Shown: positions 59,476-64,000 of the stretch, one piece after another
How the letters are laid out: every line of letters starts with the position of its first letter
How positions within the stretch are numbered: the stretch's first letter is position 1
From: Pistacia vera
Lineage: Eukaryota; Streptophyta; Magnoliopsida; Sapindales; Anacardiaceae
Reading direction: 5' to 3'
Length of the DNA stretch: 64,000 nt
Assembly: GCF_008641045.1 (NCBI RefSeq)
Contig: NW_022195079.1
Location: 1 to 64,000, forward strand
Translations under genes and position numbers: made by a program
Notes under the pieces: generated by a model
The model's input: the letters and a program-made list of their open reading frames with translations, nothing else
Databases searched by the model: none
What the model was told of the DNA's origin: nothing

Positions 59476-60081
59476 AAGGAGAAGATAACTTTCAATTTTG
59501 ATTAAGGGACGGTCAGTCCAAAAATGGTGAACGGTGGTCCTTTTATTTTATTTAAAATTTTATTTTTTTAAGTATGGACTGGTGTCCCTTATATGTGGAC
59601 GTCAGTCCACACGTTAGGGACGTCCGTCCACAAGTTAGGGACGAGCGCCTAATTTTTTTTTTCTTTTTTTATATTTACATTATGGACGGACGTCCTTTAA
59701 ATTGGGATGTTCGTCCGTAGTAAATGGACTCTGCCCATAATAAGTGAACGGCCGTCCATAATTGATGAACGATCATTCATTAGAAAAAAATTTAACAACG
59801 TGAAACGTGTCTAACTTATTTGTGTGAATCACGACACACTTAAACCGATACAACATTTGGTGTAAAAAGCCTATGCCCATAGCATTATTGTTAAAGTTTT
59901 GATCAATAATAGAAGTGCAGAATGAATGGCCCAGTACAGCTCAGCATCAAGTCTTCTCAACATCAATATTCGATAGCTTGTCTACGAAATGCAGTAGCTT
60001 TCACATATCACAGCGCATATGCAAGTTGACCAGCACCAGCATTTGAGTGTTTTTGTAATTAGCATTTAGCATTCAAGATTA

Positions 60082-60315
60082 CAAGCTAAGTAGGCTTAGT
60101 TATTAGTTAAAGAATTAGTTACTGTTTTGAATTTTGATCTTGGCCGTCCATCTAGAGTCATTCACATGGATTAATGACTTAGCAGCCAGTATATAAACTA
60201 GAAAGCACACTTGTTCTGTAAGTTTTCAGTCATATTTTTCTGGAGATAAAATTTTCTTTAGAAATTTTACATGCACTGAGAATCGTGAAGCACTGCAAGA
60301 ATTGTTCAACTGCAG
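60082..60315 (+). promoter_or_regulatory. Promoter and exon 1 of the last DUF4220 locus
   Basis: TATA box TATAAA at 60,192-60,197 in CAGCCAGTATATAAACT. About 80 bases downstream is the exon-1 core GAGAATCGTGAAGCACTGC, then AAGAATTGTTCAACTGCAG and the splice donor |GTTGGT at 60,316. The exon has no useful ATG frame. Confidence 0.75.
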
Positions 60316-60598
60316 GTTGGTGGAATTAATAGTTAACTTTGAAATTTCCTTCTGTCTATAATTTACCATTTCAACTTATTATATATAGAGATATATGTGG
60401 ATATCATTTTATTTGCGTGTGATATGTTTTTTCATCAATATAGGAGTATTAATACTTTCAGCTTTTAGTCTAATTGCCTGTGATATGTTTTTAAGCTCTT
60501 AAGGGTGCCTCTGTAATAAGTAAAGGTTTATTTTCAGAGGATTTTGCAGATTAGGTTTAAAATAATATTAATTCAAGTCAACTAGTCAATCAGAAATG

Positions 60599-60859
60599 AC
60601 CGGGATATTTTTGGGGATGATGACATCATCTATGTGATGGAAAGACAGGGGCTTAATTAAGTTCACCAGCAGCAAGCTAAGTAAGCTAGGTTATTAGTTA
60701 AAGAATTAGTTACTGTTTTGAATTTTGACCTTGGCCGTCCATCTAGAGTCATTCACATGGATTAATGACTTGGCAGCCAGTATATAAACTCGAAAGCAAT
60801 ACCGGGATAGTTTTAGGGATGATGACATCATCTATGTGATGGAAAGACGGGCTTAATTC
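60599..60859 (+). repeat. Duplicated promoter segment inside intron 1
   Basis: 60,672-60,800 repeats 60,082-60,209 (CAAGCTAAGTA through TATATAAACT), TATA box included. It is bracketed by two copies of ACCGGGATA...GATGATGACATCATC...GGGCTTAATT at 60,599-60,660 and 60,801-60,859. Confidence 0.85.
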
Positions 60860-61528
60860 AAAGGTTTTAATATTCTTAGGTTGTGAAGATATAAAAGATG
60901 AATAAAATACGGCGATATAGGAAAGAATCAAAACGAGTAAGGAAAAATTAATAATGGTAAAAAAAAAAAAAAAATTTATAAAGAAAGTAAGAGAAGAGAG
61001 GATAAGAATCGAGAAGAAGATAGAGGAAGGAGAGAAATGATAATGAAAAAAGAAACAGAGAGGAAGGGAGAAGGAAACCGAGAGTAAGAAGAAAAGAAAA
61101 TAGAAAGGGGAGGAGAAAAATGAAGAAATTAAACAGCAAATTGCCAAATATTCAACTTTTATAGTTTGCTGCTTGTTATAGAAAAGTGAGTCAGCTTAAT
61201 TTGATGTGAAGTGTTGACTAAGTGGTATTATTGAATAGAAATTTAATTTCAATTATTAGTAGTCCGCGATGTAAAAGATGGTGGAGTATTTTACTAAGAA
61301 AATTTCACAAGTCTGCTAATATGCATGATTGAATAGATAAAGGTCAGATTCTCCATTTCACAAATTAAAAGTTGTGCTGTTTTTCTTGGATAATGCATGA
61401 GTTAAATGGGAGCAAAATTTTATGTAATTTTCTAGAAGAGTAATGTTACATATATAAACTAATTATATAAACTATTTCCTATAAACCGATTTGACAACCT
61501 TACATATTTGACATATTATCTACACTAA

Positions 61529-62370
61529 GATCACATTTGGTTGGGGTGAATATAGAAAGGAATATGAATCTTATTCCTTATCTCTTGTTTGGTTTATAAG
61601 AGATGCATAAGAAATATGAATCTTATTCCTTGAAAAAAGGTGGTTAAAATGTCTAATTTACCCCTTCTTTAAATTGTCATTTCTCATTTCACCCCTAAAT
61701 CAATTTATTTAAATTTAAACTATTTTATAATTCAATAATTATTTTATTAAATGTTTTAAAAATTTAAGAAATTTTAAAAAATTCAAAAATCTTCAAATTG
61801 ATCAATGCTGGTCAAATTTGTCAAACGGCCCATTTTCATCACGTAGTTGGTGTCATCGTCGATGCATGAGCAATCAGCGGTTGATGATCTGCCAATCTGA
61901 GTAGTTCTTGAGCGTAAAAAACCAGCATCATGACATCACACGCGGTGGTCGTGATAAATGCCATCTCGCCTGATGTCATGATAATGCTAGTTTTTGGCCA
62001 TCAGGATCTGCCTAAATCAACAGTTAGTCAGGCACTGGTTTCATCGACATTGACGATGATGCTGAGTGTGGGCAAATATGTTGACCAACGCATTTGAAAG
62101 ACATTGACAGGTTTGAAACTTTTATAATTTTTTAAAATTTTATTTATTTTTAAATATTTTGAATTTTATATTTAATTAAAAAAATAAAAAATTTATTTAT
62201 TAAATGAAATAACGTCTAAAATCAGCAAATTGTTTTCAATTCCATCAACATCCCATATTACAACCGAGCAAACTAATCTCATTCTTTTCATTCATAATAC
62301 TTCCCTTCCATTGATTTCCATTCATTATACTTTCGTTCCATCAATTTTTAATCCACAAACCAAATATGAC
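61529..62370. mobile_element. MITE-like element in intron 1
   Basis: The left end TCACATTTGGTTGGGGTGAA and the inverted right end TCATATTTGGTTTGTGGATT form imperfect inverted repeats; AGGAATATGAATCTTATTCC text lies inside the left end. CTAA on both sides (61,525-61,528 and 62,371-62,374) is a possible target duplication. No transposase. 842 bp. Confidence 0.5.
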
Positions 62371-62799
62371 CTAATTATAAGTTTATATCTAATTCAAAAC
62401 AATAATGCTAGTATACAAAACAGATCGCTAGACTTTATTGATATATAGTTTAAAGTTCCATCATTCTGACCTTTCAATACTTAATGGTGTTATAAATTGT
62501 CCCCGACGTAAATATTTCTTACCTTTGAAAACTTATGATTATTATTTGTTGAAGCAAATAATAATAATAGTTAACTTCAGCTACACTAGAGACTAAACTT
62601 CATTGAGTTTATGTACAACTGGCATGTTTGTAACTAATTGTACTTAAGCTGAGCTGGCAGGTAGTTAGGTTTTTAATTGTGAGCTTATTTTATTAATTAG
62701 TTACTTAAGGTGCTCTATGTAAACAAGTCAGCTTGTATTTTGCTTCTTTCATTGAATAAGAATTCAAAATTTAGTAATTCAAGTTTATTCATCTGCCAG

Positions 62800-64000
62800 C
62801 TTTAAGAAATGGAGTGTTCATCTCCATCCACAGACACAGAGGGATTAGAATGGATGGTAGTTTTGGATCTTATCATGATCATGACTCTAATGTTATTGAG
62901 TCTCGGGGCACAAACCATTCTTACCATCTTTGGCAATCGCAGAAGGTACCGCTTAAGTTATTTGACCCGATTTTTTGTTTGGTTGTCCTACTTAATGGCA
63001 AGTCCTGTGGTAACACTGGCCCTTGGCAAGGTTTCTGGTATGAGTGAATCTTTTTTTAAGAAGAAAAAAGGGAAATGGTTTGATGGGAAACTTGACAATG
63101 CAGCTACTTATGGCTACATCGTCGGTTGGTGGGCACCATTGCTTTTGGTGCAAATTCGTAGCCCTAATATATTATTCTACTCAATCGAAGATAATAAGCT
63201 AAAGTTGAGACAAGTTGTTGGACTAACCAGCCAAGTAGCCGTAGCACTTTGGATCTTTTACAAAGTGTGGTTTCCAGATTCCTATTTGTATGCCGCAGTG
63301 TTACCGTTGTATGGTAGCGGAATATCAAAGTTATAGACACTCTCAGCTCTCAGATCATAAGTAACAGTGAAAATGTTGTGATACTACTTTGGAAAATAGC
63401 GATATTCAAAAATTAGAAATCCAACTGAGTCTAGCTCTTCTTCCAGCAATCGTGTAAGTGGAACATATTCTGATGATGTTGCTTTGCTTGTGAAAGCTTA
63501 TCAGCGGTTTGATCGGTTGAAGCCTTACCTTGAAAAGTGGCTAGGCCACCCTTCATCAATTTATCTTCCTTCAATGAGTGTAGATGACTATCTTCCAAAG
63601 GATGTTTTAAATTGATAGAATTTGAGCTTAGCTTTATGTACGATGTACTCTACACCAAATCACCCATTAACTATTCAATCAGAAGTCTTTTGGGTCGCAT
63701 CATTTGTACTCTTCTCCTAGCTAATTTTTTGTTGCACTCAGTCCGGACTTTTGGACGTGTCTATAGCTAATTTACGTTGTATTGGGAACGGGAGTAGTTG
63801 CACTTGAAATTTATGAGATCAAGGAGCTTTTGTACTCGGATTGGGCCATACTTCACCTGATGAAACAAAATAGAAGTGCATTTATGAGAAGATTGTTGAG
63901 AATTGTTGCTCGAAAGGTTATAAGTAGAAGCATAGGTGGTCACACTGCATAGATCAATTCAACTTACTAAGCTATTGTCTGTATGAAGAGGCTACAAAGT
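62800..64000 (+). pseudogene. DUF4220 gene, frame broken, runs off window
   Basis: The ATG at 62,809 follows CTGCCAG|CTTTAAGAA, the standard exon-2 start. The open frame runs 175 codons to 63,336: MECSSPSTDTEGLEWMVV, SLGAQTILTIFGNRRRYRL, SPVVTLALGKVSGM, WAPLLLVQIRSPN, LRQVVGLTSQVAVALWIFY. After GISKL an indel gives a stop. Colinear text continues in changing frames: LVKAYQRFDRLKPYLEKWLG near 63,490-63,550, FELSFMYDVLYTK near 63,620-63,660, then LYSDWAILHLMKQNR near 63,830-63,870. The DUF594 end lies beyond the window. Breaks are single-base, beginning abruptly at about 63,340, so either a recent pseudogene or low sequence quality. Confidence 0.85.

Larger units (their letters stand above)
57904..59890. 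mobile_element. Mutator-like element (Pack-MULE type)
   Basis: 1,987 bp with long terminal inverted repeats: left CAATAATGCTACGGGCA (57,904) and, inverted, right CAATAATGCTATGGGCA (ending 59,890); homology continues about 400 bp inward on each side, for example GACACGTTTCA and GGTCGTTCACC against GACACGTTTCA and GATCGTTCATC. It is flanked by the 9-bp duplication TTAAAGTTT (57,895-57,903 and 59,891-59,899), the size made by Mutator transposases. No transposase is present. The interior (about 58,330-59,490) holds a coiled-coil gene fragment and a solo LTR. The inverted repeats are packed with GGACGNNCGTCC-like motifs. Confidence 0.9.
60316..62799 (+). other. Intron 1 of the last DUF4220 locus
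   Basis: 2,484 bp from GTTGGT to ATCTGCCAG. Holds a second copy of the promoter segment (60,672-60,800), a direct repeat around it, a 235-bp purine-rich tract (about 60,890-61,125) and a MITE (61,529-62,370). Confidence 0.6.

Noticed and set aside
60749..61147. 132-codon minus-strand frame with many Phe and Ser
   Set aside because: Antisense of the purine-rich tract in intron 1 and a poly-A run; low-complexity.

Overview
The window is nuclear DNA of a flowering plant, most likely a eudicot. It is AT-rich, gene-poor and full of nested transposable elements, and it carries a tandem cluster of DUF4220/DUF594 membrane-protein genes. I cannot name the species from sequence alone. Only two long intact reading frames exist, both DUF4220/DUF594 genes: 21,582-23,618 (678 aa) and 45,280-47,334 (684 aa). 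At least five more copies are broken, truncated or interrupted: about 19,330-21,480, 31,860-33,878, 38,640-40,096, 53,536-56,192 plus 56,895-57,066, and 62,800 to the window end. Several copies share one gene plan: a TATA box, a short non-coding exon 1 containing GAGAATCGTGAAGCACTGC and ending in a splice donor, a roughly 1.8-2.5 kb intron, then one exon with the whole CDS a few bases after a CAG|CTTTAAG acceptor.

Layout. 1-7,150: a Ty1/copia relic whose LTR holds a 161-bp satellite repeated 34.5 times (590-6,136), then a tRNA-Met primer site and a decayed gag. 7,150-10,480: featureless AT-rich spacer. 10,480-18,479: exon 1 of the first DUF4220 locus, split by a 7.9-kb copia element with two LTRs, a 5-bp target duplication (CAGTG), a GC-rich leader and a shattered polyprotein. 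19,330-23,702: the first DUF4220 pseudogene, a single N at 21,580, then the first intact gene. 24,870-26,287: a second copy of the copia relic, cut inside gag by an inverted Ty3/gypsy element (LTR 26,288-28,307, integrase tail to about 28,930), followed by a non-autonomous DNA transposon end.

29,700-52,020: a DUF4220 promoter/exon-1 region and three consecutive versions (A, B, C) of one 8-9 kb block, each with the DUF4220 gene, CACTA-like repeats and a small minus-strand gene. Only version C has an intact DUF4220 gene. A and B, and the tail of C, differ mainly by scattered single-base indels of the kind left by uncorrected long reads. C begins inside exon 1 without a promoter while A has the promoter, so part of the triplication may be an assembly artefact.

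53,300-57,066: DUF4220 fragments split by transposons. 57,904-59,890: a Mutator-like element with about 400-bp inverted repeats and a 9-bp target duplication that carries a captured coiled-coil gene fragment, itself split by a 596-bp solo LTR. 60,082-64,000: the last DUF4220 locus, with a duplicated promoter segment and a MITE in intron 1; its CDS breaks after 63,336 and runs off the window.

No ribosomal RNA genes, CRISPR array or bacterial operon is present. The genes do not form a pathway; this is a family cluster shaped by tandem duplication, pseudogenisation and transposon nesting. The frameshifts should be confirmed in reads before being treated as biology.
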